Shown: piece by piece, positions 53,789 through 64,000 of the stretch
Layout of the letters: every line of letters begins with the position of its first letter
How positions within the stretch are numbered: position 1 is the stretch's first letter
Position numbers and translations under genes: made by a program
NCBI GenBank assembly: GCA_963677185.1
Contig: OY781889.1
Span: forward strand, 682,001 to 746,000
Direction of reading: 5' to 3'
From: G963677185 sp963677185
GTDB lineage: Bacteria > Bacillota > Syntrophomonadia > Syntrophomonadales > Syntrophomonadaceae
DNA length: 64,000 nt
The notes under the pieces: generated by a model
Databases searched by the model: none
What the model saw: only the letters and a program-made list of their open reading frames with translations
What the model was told of the DNA's origin: nothing

Positions 53789-54580
53789 CTACCGCCAGGA
53801 GGTTAAGAGAGCCTGGATGGCTGCTAGCTCCTGGTCCAAATCCCATATTTCATTTCGTCTCTGGCTGGCCTGAACTGGATCGATATCGATTATTGCCAGA
53901 CTTTCTCTATCACGGGAATAAATTAGTACATTGCCGTTTATATCGTGGATGCGGCTATCGCCGCGGTAATGGGCGTGGATGCCGCCTTCCAGCTCTTCAC
54001 CCAGGCGATTGGCGGTGACAGTAAAAAACATGTTTTCTATCGCCCTGGTTCTGATGGCATTTAAGGTCATGGTTCCTCCGAAACTGGCTGGATTGCAAAG
54101 AATCTGGCAGCCTTGCTGCATCAGCCGGCGCGATGTTTCCGGAAGCCAGCTTTCCAGACAGATTACAATTCCTATTCTAACCCCTCCTATATCAAATACA
54201 TCACAAGTATCACCCCGATCAAAGAGACTCTTTTCATACTGGCTTAAAACAATTTTTCTGTGTTTGCCTGTATAACCACAGGGTCCAATTATGGCAGCAG
54301 TGTTATAAAGGCATTCGCCATCTCGTTCGGGAAGCCCTGCAATAATATGGCAGTTATTCCGGTGACAGAACCGCTCCAAATCGTTGATGGTCGGACCGTC
54401 CGGAACGCTTTCAGCATAATGGACCAGTTCGGCCTTGCTTCGAAATAGGTAGCCACTGGTGAACAGTTCCGGCAGCACCATCAAATCAAAATGTTTTCCA
54501 TTGAGCGTATTCATGACATGATTTACATTATGACGCGGATTTTTCGATCGCACTTCGAACTGGAAATATCCGACTCGCAT
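53789..54580 (-). CDS. Carbon-nitrogen hydrolase (nitrilase superfamily)
   Basis: A 263-residue amidase-like enzyme with the Glu-Lys-Cys triad: Glu in LMVLPELFTSGY near 40, Lys in TGKHRKIVLSQYEKSLF near 110, Cys in IGIVICLESWLPE near 147. The length fits the small amidase branch (omega-amidase or N-carbamoylputrescine-type). The substrate is not deducible. It has no operon partner; the rRNA operon ends about 230 bases upstream in its reading direction. Confidence 0.88.
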   Translation of the reverse strand: MRVGYFQFEVRSKNPRHNVNHVMNTLNGKHFDLMVLPELFTSGYLFRSKAELVHYAESVPDGPTINDLERFCHRNNCHIIAGLPERDGECLYNTAAIIGPCGYTGKHRKIVLSQYEKSLFDRGDTCDVFDIGGVRIGIVICLESWLPETSRRLMQQGCQILCNPASFGGTMTLNAIRTRAIENMFFTVTANRLGEELEGGIHAHYRGDSRIHDINGNVLIYSRDRESLAIIDIDPVQASQRRNEIWDLDQELAAIQALLTSWR

Positions 54581-54691
54581 CAGAACTCCCCCTCAACCAT
54601 ATCCTGGCTCCTATTGGATAATACCTTAACATGTTTCACCGGCCATATGTTTTCCGATTTTTCTTGAAACTTGGCCTGGAATAACAAAAAA

Positions 54692-54707
54692 CCAGCCGCC
54701 TGGCTGG
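54692..54707 (-). terminator. Terminator of the rRNA operon
   Basis: CCAGCC-AGGC-GGCTGG on the minus strand followed by TTTTTTGTTAT, 105 bases beyond the 5S 3' end and past the short heptamer array. Confidence 0.75.
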
Positions 54708-54758
54708 CACGTTACGATAATAGTCTCTGAAAATATTTCGCTTAAATCTTAACCCTTA

Positions 54759-54788
54759 ACTTTTTACTTTTCACTTTTCACTTTTCAC
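54759..54788. repeat. Short 7-bp tandem repeat array
   Basis: About four ACTTTTT/ACTTTTC units in 7-base phase (GAAAAGT on the minus strand), the same type as the array at 5809-5927. Lies between the 5S rRNA 3' end and the operon terminator. Confidence 0.75.
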
Positions 54789-54811
54789 GAACCAGGTTTA
54801 AAAATAATAAT

Positions 54812-54927
54812 TCCTGGCGACGTCCTACTCTCCCACGATCTAAACCGCAGTACCCTTGGCGCTGAAGGACTTAACTTCCGTGTTCGGTATGGGAACGGGT
54901 GTGGCCCCTTCGCTATTGTCACCAGGA
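54812..54927 (-). rRNA. rrf: 5S ribosomal RNA
   Basis: About 116 bases with the 5S landmarks on the minus strand: terminal helix TCCTGGTGAC ... GTCGCCAGGA, CACACCCGTTCCCATACCGA and CGGAAGTTAAG, and GGGAGAGTAGGACG near the 3' end. It lies 86 bases downstream of the 23S 3' end. Ends are approximate within a few bases. Confidence 0.95.
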
Positions 54928-55013
54928 AAATGTATATCAATATTTAGTTTTCAGAGCACTATCAGTTCTCTGACAACCACACAGGGAAATACGCTGGATA
55001 AATCTCGTGATTT

Positions 55014-58000
<2,987 letters not shown>

Positions 58001-58191
58001 TTAATCTATTCACGCGAGATTTAACACTAACCCTCTTAAAAAGTTCAAGCTTACGCTTACCCTTCTTAAGGCTACAGTTAATTGTTTTTTCTCCTGCTAT
58101 TTCCCTGTGCAGTTGTCAAAGAACTAGAGAAAATATAAAACGGATAGGGAATATAAAGTAAGTGTATAACCGACCTAGGAATAAGCTCCTT

Positions 58192-59745
<1,554 letters not shown>

Positions 59746-59891
59746 ATTCCGATGGACTATTGCTAGTCCTAAATATCAGTTTGATTGGCTATCAGTCGAC
59801 TGGCTGATATCAATAAATTACTTGGTTTTCGCACTTACGATTCCCTATCCAGTTTTATTAGATCCCGCACAACCTCTGTCGTGCAGGAATA

Positions 59892-59920
59892 ATACTACCA
59901 TCCACCTCCCTCCATGTCAA
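59892..59920 (-). promoter_or_regulatory. rRNA operon promoter
   Basis: On the minus strand, a perfect TTGACA (59920-59915), 17-base spacer, and TAGTAT (59897-59892), about 145 bases before the 16S 5' end. Confidence 0.7.
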
Positions 59921-60155
59921 GGACTTATTTGGTTATATTGCAAAATACTTGGATCTGCGGCTGTGACTGTTATAACAATGTTTTTACTTATAAAAACAAA
60001 AGGGCGAATCCCAGGGAGTTGCGATATAACGCCGAAAAGATGATTTTTCTTTCTACAAAGCCAGGAAAATTGGTGCATAAAGATGCCACTGCACCAAAAT
60101 CAAAAAGTTAAATTGCATAATTGAAGCAGCAAGCGGCCCTGATTGCCCAATAAAA

Positions 60156-60192
60156 AACCGCGGTCCAGGAGATAATCCCGTGAGCCGCGGTT
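60156..60192 (-). terminator. Terminator of the 2-oxoacid:ferredoxin oxidoreductase operon
   Basis: AACCGCGG and CCGCGGTT form a perfect 8-bp stem around a 21-base loop, followed on the minus strand by TTTTATTGG, 22 bases past the last gene. Confidence 0.8.
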
Positions 60193-60213
60193 CATATTCA
60201 TTATTGAAGCTGT

Positions 60214-60486
60214 CTATTCATTAGTCAGTTTGCGATGCTTTTTCCGGTCGATCTTGATAGAACAATCCGGACAAACCATAGCGCAGATATTGCATGCTAT
60301 GCAACTGTCGTCATCCTTGGGCTTGACCGTTGGAGTACCATAAACCCCCAGGTCTGATGACCAGATCAGGCATTGATTGGGGCACTTTTCCTTGCACAGC
60401 CCGCAGCCTTTGCAGAATTCGGGGAAAATATGGAATACTGCCTTTTCCATATCATAGCTAAATATCTGATAATCATGCACTGGCAA
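60214..60486 (-). CDS. 2-oxoacid:ferredoxin oxidoreductase, ferredoxin (delta) subunit
   Basis: A 90-residue protein with two [4Fe-4S] motifs: CKGCGLCKEKCPNQC and CIACNICAMVCPDC. It passes electrons from the TPP-bearing subunits to ferredoxin. Its start overlaps the gamma gene by 14 bases. The delta gene is last in this operon, whereas in many kor/vor operons it is first. Confidence 0.9.
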   Translation of the reverse strand: MPVHDYQIFSYDMEKAVFHIFPEFCKGCGLCKEKCPNQCLIWSSDLGVYGTPTVKPKDDDSCIACNICAMVCPDCSIKIDRKKHRKLTNE

Positions 60487-61063
60487 TAGCCTCCCCTCTC
60501 AATGATTTTTCCGCCAGCTCCCGGCCGATCTCCAGGGCTTTGAAATTCAGATCCCGCAAAGCGGGGTTGCCTTCAAACTTGGCCTTGAGCTTGTATTCCA
60601 GGGCGGCTTTGGCGGATTCAAACCGGACTGCCCGGGTCAAACCTATCACCGCTCCCATGATGATTATATTGAACACCCTGGGAGCCAGCTGGTTGGAGGC
60701 AATATCCAGAGCGGGAATCGCAATCAACTGCTTGCTCTTCTTGGGCAAATCCTCCGGCTTCAGATCCAGGCCCGCATCATATACGAAAAGGGTGTTTTCG
60801 TCGGAATACATCCCGGTCCTGATAACAGCTCTTTCGCTCAACGCGATTACTACGTCGGCCTTGTTGAACTTGGGGGCACCAATGCGCTCATCGCTGAACT
60901 GGAGGAAGGCTATCGAAACGCCCCCGCGCTGTTCCACTCCAAAGTTAGGGATATATATAGTCTGGCGCTGTTCATTATAAGCTGCTTCTGCCAGAATTTC
61001 GGCTACGGATTGGACTCCCTGGCCTCCTTCTCCGGCCAGTGCAATGCGAATTGCCGACATCAT
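60473..61063 (-). CDS. 2-oxoacid:ferredoxin oxidoreductase, gamma subunit
   Basis: A 196-residue gamma subunit: IRIALAGEGGQGVQSVAEIL at the N-terminus (the GxGGQG family motif), VEQRGGVSIAFLQFS and a middle ADVVIALSE. AGGAGG precedes a double ATG at 61063/61060, and the beta stop overlaps it. Part of the four-subunit enzyme with alpha, beta and delta in one operon. Confidence 0.92.
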   Translation of the reverse strand: MMSAIRIALAGEGGQGVQSVAEILAEAAYNEQRQTIYIPNFGVEQRGGVSIAFLQFSDERIGAPKFNKADVVIALSERAVIRTGMYSDENTLFVYDAGLDLKPEDLPKKSKQLIAIPALDIASNQLAPRVFNIIIMGAVIGLTRAVRFESAKAALEYKLKAKFEGNPALRDLNFKALEIGRELAEKSLRGEAIASA

Positions 61064-61809
61064 TTATCCTCCTTTCTAAAAGGAGTTTTAAGTTCCCCGA
61101 TGGTGAAGTATTCTTCCATTTCATCCTCCAGGAAGGCCCATGTCTGCTGTGCGTTGGTTTTCCAGTTAGTAGGACAGGTGGACAGCACTTCTACGAAGGA
61201 AAAACCGTTGCCTTCCATTTGGTTTTTTAGAGCGTTACGGATATATTTCTTCAGCTGCTTGTATTTCGAAACCGTTCCCCGGGCGACATAAGCGCCATCT
61301 GGAGTTAGCTGCGCAATGAATTCCGGCCCCAGGGTCGGATAGCCGGTTAACGCTGGATCACGTCCAAATGGCGTAGTCTCGGTTTTTTGTCCGGGAAGTG
61401 TGGTAGGGGCCATCTGCCCTCCGGTCATGCCATAGTTAACATTGTTGACCAGGAAAAGGGTCAGCTTTTCGTTGCGAACCGCCGCATTAACCAGGTGCTG
61501 GGAACCGATGGAGTATCCTCCTCCGTCTCCCATATAGCCAATCGCCAGCTTGTCAGGCCGGGATCTCTTTATTCCAGTCATAACCGGGGTGGTGCGGCCG
61601 TGATGGGTCTGGGTGCTGTCACAGGCGAAAAAATTCCAGGCCAGCAGGGAACAGCCTATATCACATCCGAATATAACGTCATTCTGCACTCCCAATTCGT
61701 CAATGGTTTCACCCAGCGCTTTCAACACAATGCCATGTCCACAGCCCGGGCAAAACTTATGCGGTTTGGAGGGCAAATACCACGATTTCGGTATTGCAGG
61801 CGCAACCAT
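61060..61809 (-). CDS. 2-oxoacid:ferredoxin oxidoreductase, beta (TPP) subunit
   Basis: A 249-residue TPP-binding subunit: FCPGCGHGIVLKAL with cluster-like Cys near 18, GCDIGCS near 48, the TPP/Mg motif IGYMGDGGGYSIGSQHLVN near 90 and LVNNVNYGMTGGQ.APTT near 120. The latter is typical of Kor/Vor beta subunits. The substrate (2-oxoglutarate or branched-chain 2-oxoacid) is not decided by sequence inspection. Confidence 0.93.
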   Translation of the reverse strand: MVAPAIPKSWYLPSKPHKFCPGCGHGIVLKALGETIDELGVQNDVIFGCDIGCSLLAWNFFACDSTQTHHGRTTPVMTGIKRSRPDKLAIGYMGDGGGYSIGSQHLVNAAVRNEKLTLFLVNNVNYGMTGGQMAPTTLPGQKTETTPFGRDPALTGYPTLGPEFIAQLTPDGAYVARGTVSKYKQLKKYIRNALKNQMEGNGFSFVEVLSTCPTNWKTNAQQTWAFLEDEMEEYFTIGELKTPFRKEDK

Positions 61810-61827
61810 GTGGAAACCTCCTTATAT

Positions 61828-62916
61828 TTAAAGTACTGATTTAACTTTATTCATTATGTCGTAGTCTACTATGCCTACTCCAGGCATAAACAGATGTTCA
61901 ATCGGCACTGTTTCCCCGTATAAGTCCTGTTTTACCAGTCTCTCAAACTGTCCGTATGCCGACTCAGCGATAACCAATTTACGAGCTCCGCTCCTGGCAA
62001 TCGCGTCTCGCAGAGCCTGACCCGGGAAGGGGCGCAAAGTGATCGGGCGGAACGAACCAGCCTTGATGCCCTGAGCGCGCAGGCCGCGCACTGCGTCTTC
62101 GGCAGCTCTGGAAACAATGCCGTGGGATACAACAATTACTTCGGCATCGTCAATTTCCTTTTCCTGGTATTCAATAATTTGGGGGGTTATCGCTTCATAC
62201 TCGGCCGAAAACCGCATGACGACTTCATATAATTCTTCTTCCATGCTGTAAATATTGCATAGATGAGCCGGCTCACGGTCAACTCCAATATCGCCTTCCT
62301 TGCCAATCAATGGAAAGGTCGGAACCATTTCTATGCCTTTAAGGGCCGGATCGTAAAGCTCCAGCGGCTCTCTCATCTTTGCCTGATAGCCATCGCCCAG
62401 GATAAAGGTTGGAAAACGATAAGTCCAGGCGGTGTTGAATGCCTTGATAGCGTAATCGTACAGCTCCTGATGGCTGTTGGTGGAGTATACGATTCTGTGG
62501 CCTTCACCGTTACCACCAAAGGTGGTCAGGGTCACCTCCTGTTGAGAGTAGATGACTGTACCCGATGAAGGGCCGCCCCTTTGCTGGATGATAGCAACCA
62601 GCGGCAGGCGCATGGCTTCAGCCATGCCAAAGGGCTCCTGCATAAGTACATTTCCGGGTCCGGCAGTGGCTGTAAAGGCCTTTTTACCCACCTGTACGGC
62701 GCCACATACTGTAAATCCAGCTGATAGCTCGTCTTCGGTCTGCAGGAAAATCTTGCCATAGCCCGGCCCCAGGCGGGTCCAGTAGTGCATGATTTCATTC
62801 TGCGGGGTAATCGGATAGCCGAACATGACTTCCGCTCCGGCTGCCAGGCAACCCCAGGCAAGTGCTTCATTGCCTGTAATAAATGCTTTCTTTATGCCTT
62901 CGATGACTTTCTGCAT
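61828..62916 (-). CDS. 2-oxoacid:ferredoxin oxidoreductase, alpha subunit
   Basis: A 362-residue alpha subunit: FITGNEALAWGCLAAGAEVMFGYPITP, LQTEDELSAGFTVCGA, the GPG turn FTATAGPGNVLMQEP and the C-terminal dimer domain with ITLRPFPGQALRDAI and VIAESAYGQFERLVKQDL. Best match by eye is the KorA/VorB group. The oxidoreductase uses ferredoxin and CoA, producing acyl-CoA and reduced ferredoxin for biosynthesis or energy metabolism. Confidence 0.93.
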   Translation of the reverse strand: MQKVIEGIKKAFITGNEALAWGCLAAGAEVMFGYPITPQNEIMHYWTRLGPGYGKIFLQTEDELSAGFTVCGAVQVGKKAFTATAGPGNVLMQEPFGMAEAMRLPLVAIIQQRGGPSSGTVIYSQQEVTLTTFGGNGEGHRIVYSTNSHQELYDYAIKAFNTAWTYRFPTFILGDGYQAKMREPLELYDPALKGIEMVPTFPLIGKEGDIGVDREPAHLCNIYSMEEELYEVVMRFSAEYEAITPQIIEYQEKEIDDAEVIVVSHGIVSRAAEDAVRGLRAQGIKAGSFRPITLRPFPGQALRDAIARSGARKLVIAESAYGQFERLVKQDLYGETVPIEHLFMPGVGIVDYDIMNKVKSVL

Positions 62917-62981
62917 TTATTCAAAATGCCTCCTATCCGCAATTTTATGTTGATCCATAATATATCAGCCGCTGCCTTTTT

Positions 62982-63659
62982 CTACCACATGGCCGCAGGC
63001 ATATATCTTTTAATTACCTTTACTGGCAATCCCAGTTCCGTTGCATTAATCAAGCCCGCCAGTTCTTCGACCACAATTATGCATTGAACCGGAATGCCTA
63101 ATTCTGCTGCCGCCTCAATAATGATGGCGTCTCCTTCTAAAATAACGGGAATATCAGTCTGGTCACCCAGATGGGTATTGGCTATGATGCCGTCTACATG
63201 CCCCAGACCGCTGACATATTCCTTGATGCGCTCTTTGGTGCCGGTCATAGGCCTGCTGTAGTTTACAACCGCGTACACCTGAAGCTCTTCTGACTCGGCC
63301 GCCCCTTCAACCAGGTTCAGGGTCTTGGCGCCGTACACCCCGTATCCAATGTCAAGGATAATATCGCCTTCCTGGCGCAACGCCCAGCGGGCCCGGGGAT
63401 TTAACATGGCCCCGGTTTCCCCGAGTCCAAAAGAATCAGCCCGGGAAAAGCTCACTACATTCAAGCCGAGTTGTTCCAGCTTTTCTTTTAGAGGTCTTAA
63501 AGTATAAAAAGGCTCTACGATATCCAGGTCAACCAGGGTAACGGGGCGTCCCTGATTCCTAAGTTCCAGAGCCCGGTTAATGGCTATTTCACTTTTACCG
63601 CTGGCATATTCGCCTATATAGGCTTCAACGATTCTTCCGCTCGCTTCTTCTGTATTCAT
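62982..63659 (-). CDS. P-loop NTPase-like protein heading the kor operon
   Basis: A 225-residue protein with a complete Walker A, IGEYASGKSEIAINRAL, at residues 15-30, then TLVDLDIVEPFYTLRPL, a SIMIBI-like switch (DIILDIGYGVYGAKT near 98) and VYAVVNYSRPMTGT. It resembles ATP- or GTP-dependent carrier or regulatory P-loop proteins, but I do not recognise a named family. It is the first gene after the promoter at 63805-63834 and lies 65 bases upstream of the alpha gene, so it is probably co-expressed. It may serve in assembly or regulation of the oxidoreductase; inference only. Confidence 0.75.
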   Translation of the reverse strand: MNTEEASGRIVEAYIGEYASGKSEIAINRALELRNQGRPVTLVDLDIVEPFYTLRPLKEKLEQLGLNVVSFSRADSFGLGETGAMLNPRARWALRQEGDIILDIGYGVYGAKTLNLVEGAAESEELQVYAVVNYSRPMTGTKERIKEYVSGLGHVDGIIANTHLGDQTDIPVILEGDAIIIEAAAELGIPVQCIIVVEELAGLINATELGLPVKVIKRYMPAAMW

Positions 63660-63804
63660 TAAACCCGCCTTAACGTTGTTGAGCTATAATACTGGCTCCA
63701 GAAAGAAGCAATTTTTTTCTAATGCGCCAGCCAGGACCTTATAGTAATAGATAAATGGGAATATTTTTACCATGCAAAAAGCGTTCCAAAAACGACCATG
63801 GTTT

Positions 63805-63834
63805 AGTATAAACTATTGGTAAAATGTGAGTCAA
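63805..63834 (-). promoter_or_regulatory. Promoter of the kor operon
   Basis: On the minus strand, TTGACT (63834-63829), an 18-base spacer and TATACT (63810-63805), about 150 bases before the P-loop gene. The -35 box lies inside one arm of the inverted repeat at 63823-63869. Confidence 0.65.
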
Positions 63835-63869
63835 TAATATATCTTTATTTTGTAAATGTGACTCACATT
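63823..63869. promoter_or_regulatory. Operator-like inverted repeat before kor operon
   Basis: AATGTGAGTCA (63823-63833) and TGACTCACATT (63859-63869) form a perfect 11-base inverted repeat with a 25-base gap. The distal arm is itself nearly palindromic (AATGTG-ACT-CACATT). One arm overlaps the -35 box, suggesting a regulator that controls the kor promoter. Confidence 0.6.
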
Positions 63870-63873
63870 GGTT

Positions 63874-64000
63874 TTATACATCGCGGCGGCCTTCCATTGC
63901 CCGGCGTAAAGTGATCTCGTCAGTATACTCAATATCGCCGCCTACCGAAAGACCCAGTGCCAGGCGAGTAACCCGCACTCTGTACGGTTCAGCAGCTCTG
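63874..64000 (-). CDS. recR: Recombination protein RecR (3' end)
   Basis: Only the last 41 codons are inside the window: VRVTRLALGLSVGGDIEY followed by TDEITLRRAMEGRRDV, the conserved C-terminus of RecR (Toprim end: VTR.A.GLPVGGDLEYAD...L..A..GR). RecR with RecF/O loads RecA at gaps. Its place before an rRNA operon recalls the recR-bofA-rrnA order of Bacillus; bofA and yaaL are missing here. Confidence 0.93.
   Translation of the reverse strand, partial: RAAEPYRVRVTRLALGLSVGGDIEYTDEITLRRAMEGRRDV

Larger units (their letters stand above)
59746..60213. other. rRNA upstream region
   Basis: This 468-base gap lies between the 16S 5' end and the kor ferredoxin gene. It holds the 16S leader with its processing-stem half, the rRNA promoter (59892-59920) and the kor operon terminator (60156-60192). 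No gene seen. Confidence 0.6.

Overview
The window reads as a chromosomal piece of an anaerobic, low-to-mid GC Bacillota (Clostridia) and most resembles the Syntrophomonadaceae. This placement is inferred from gene content: a Bacillus/Clostridia-type gene order around tmk-holB-ricT-yabA-metG-rsmA-veg-ispE, a periplasmic [FeFe]-hydrogenase with a cytochrome b anchor, a thiolase, a 2-oxoacid:ferredoxin oxidoreductase and many secreted stalk-domain proteins. The 16S gene at 58.2-59.7 kb could settle it. Most genes lie on the minus strand, so transcription runs from high to low coordinates.

Layout. 1-18.3 kb is conserved housekeeping DNA on the minus strand: DUF896, addB, an Orn/Lys/Arg decarboxylase, tmk, yaaR, holB, ricT, yabA, trmN6 and rsmI; abrB on the plus strand; then metG, tatD, a 3D-domain protein, rsmA, veg, a stalk-domain protein and ispE (cut by the window edge). 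18.3-32 kb holds three FN3/stalk secreted paralogues, small membrane proteins, a lipoprotein, addA far from addB, a MORN protein and another stalk protein. 32-38.4 kb is a six-gene peptide/nickel-type ABC importer operon ending in a methyltransferase. 38.5-42.4 kb carries hydC-hydB-hydA and a DUF3842 plus CooT-like pair. 42.5-46 kb has a secreted DUF2680 protein diverging from a two-component system and a SHOCT protein. 46-54.6 kb has a GIY-YIG protein, a lipid kinase, a six-PAS histidine kinase, a thiolase, a 58-residue putative winged-helix protein, a CBS protein and a nitrilase-like hydrolase. 54.8-59.75 kb is one 16S-23S-5S rRNA operon without tRNAs. 60.2-63.7 kb is a 2-oxoacid:ferredoxin oxidoreductase operon headed by a P-loop protein, and the window ends in the 3' end of recR.

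The order recR - rRNA operon - decarboxylase - tmk - ... - ispE parallels the origin-proximal region of Bacillus subtilis, with about 36 kb of lineage-specific genes (roughly 18.3-54.6 kb) between the rRNA operon and the DUF896-addB-decarboxylase operon.

The signal most worth following is a family of three leader hairpins sharing the core GCCATGAAG...CTTCATGGC plus a U-run. They sit directly before the DUF3842-cooT pair, before hydABC and before the ABC importer operon, and look like one attenuator or riboswitch-type control joining metal handling, hydrogenase and import. Other notable items are operator-like palindromes before the two-component system and the kor operon, two intergenic repeat families (AGACCGATGA-bounded palindromic elements and degenerate heptamer arrays), and a CooT fusion with a run of five histidines. 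I saw no insertion sequence, prophage, CRISPR array or tRNA gene.
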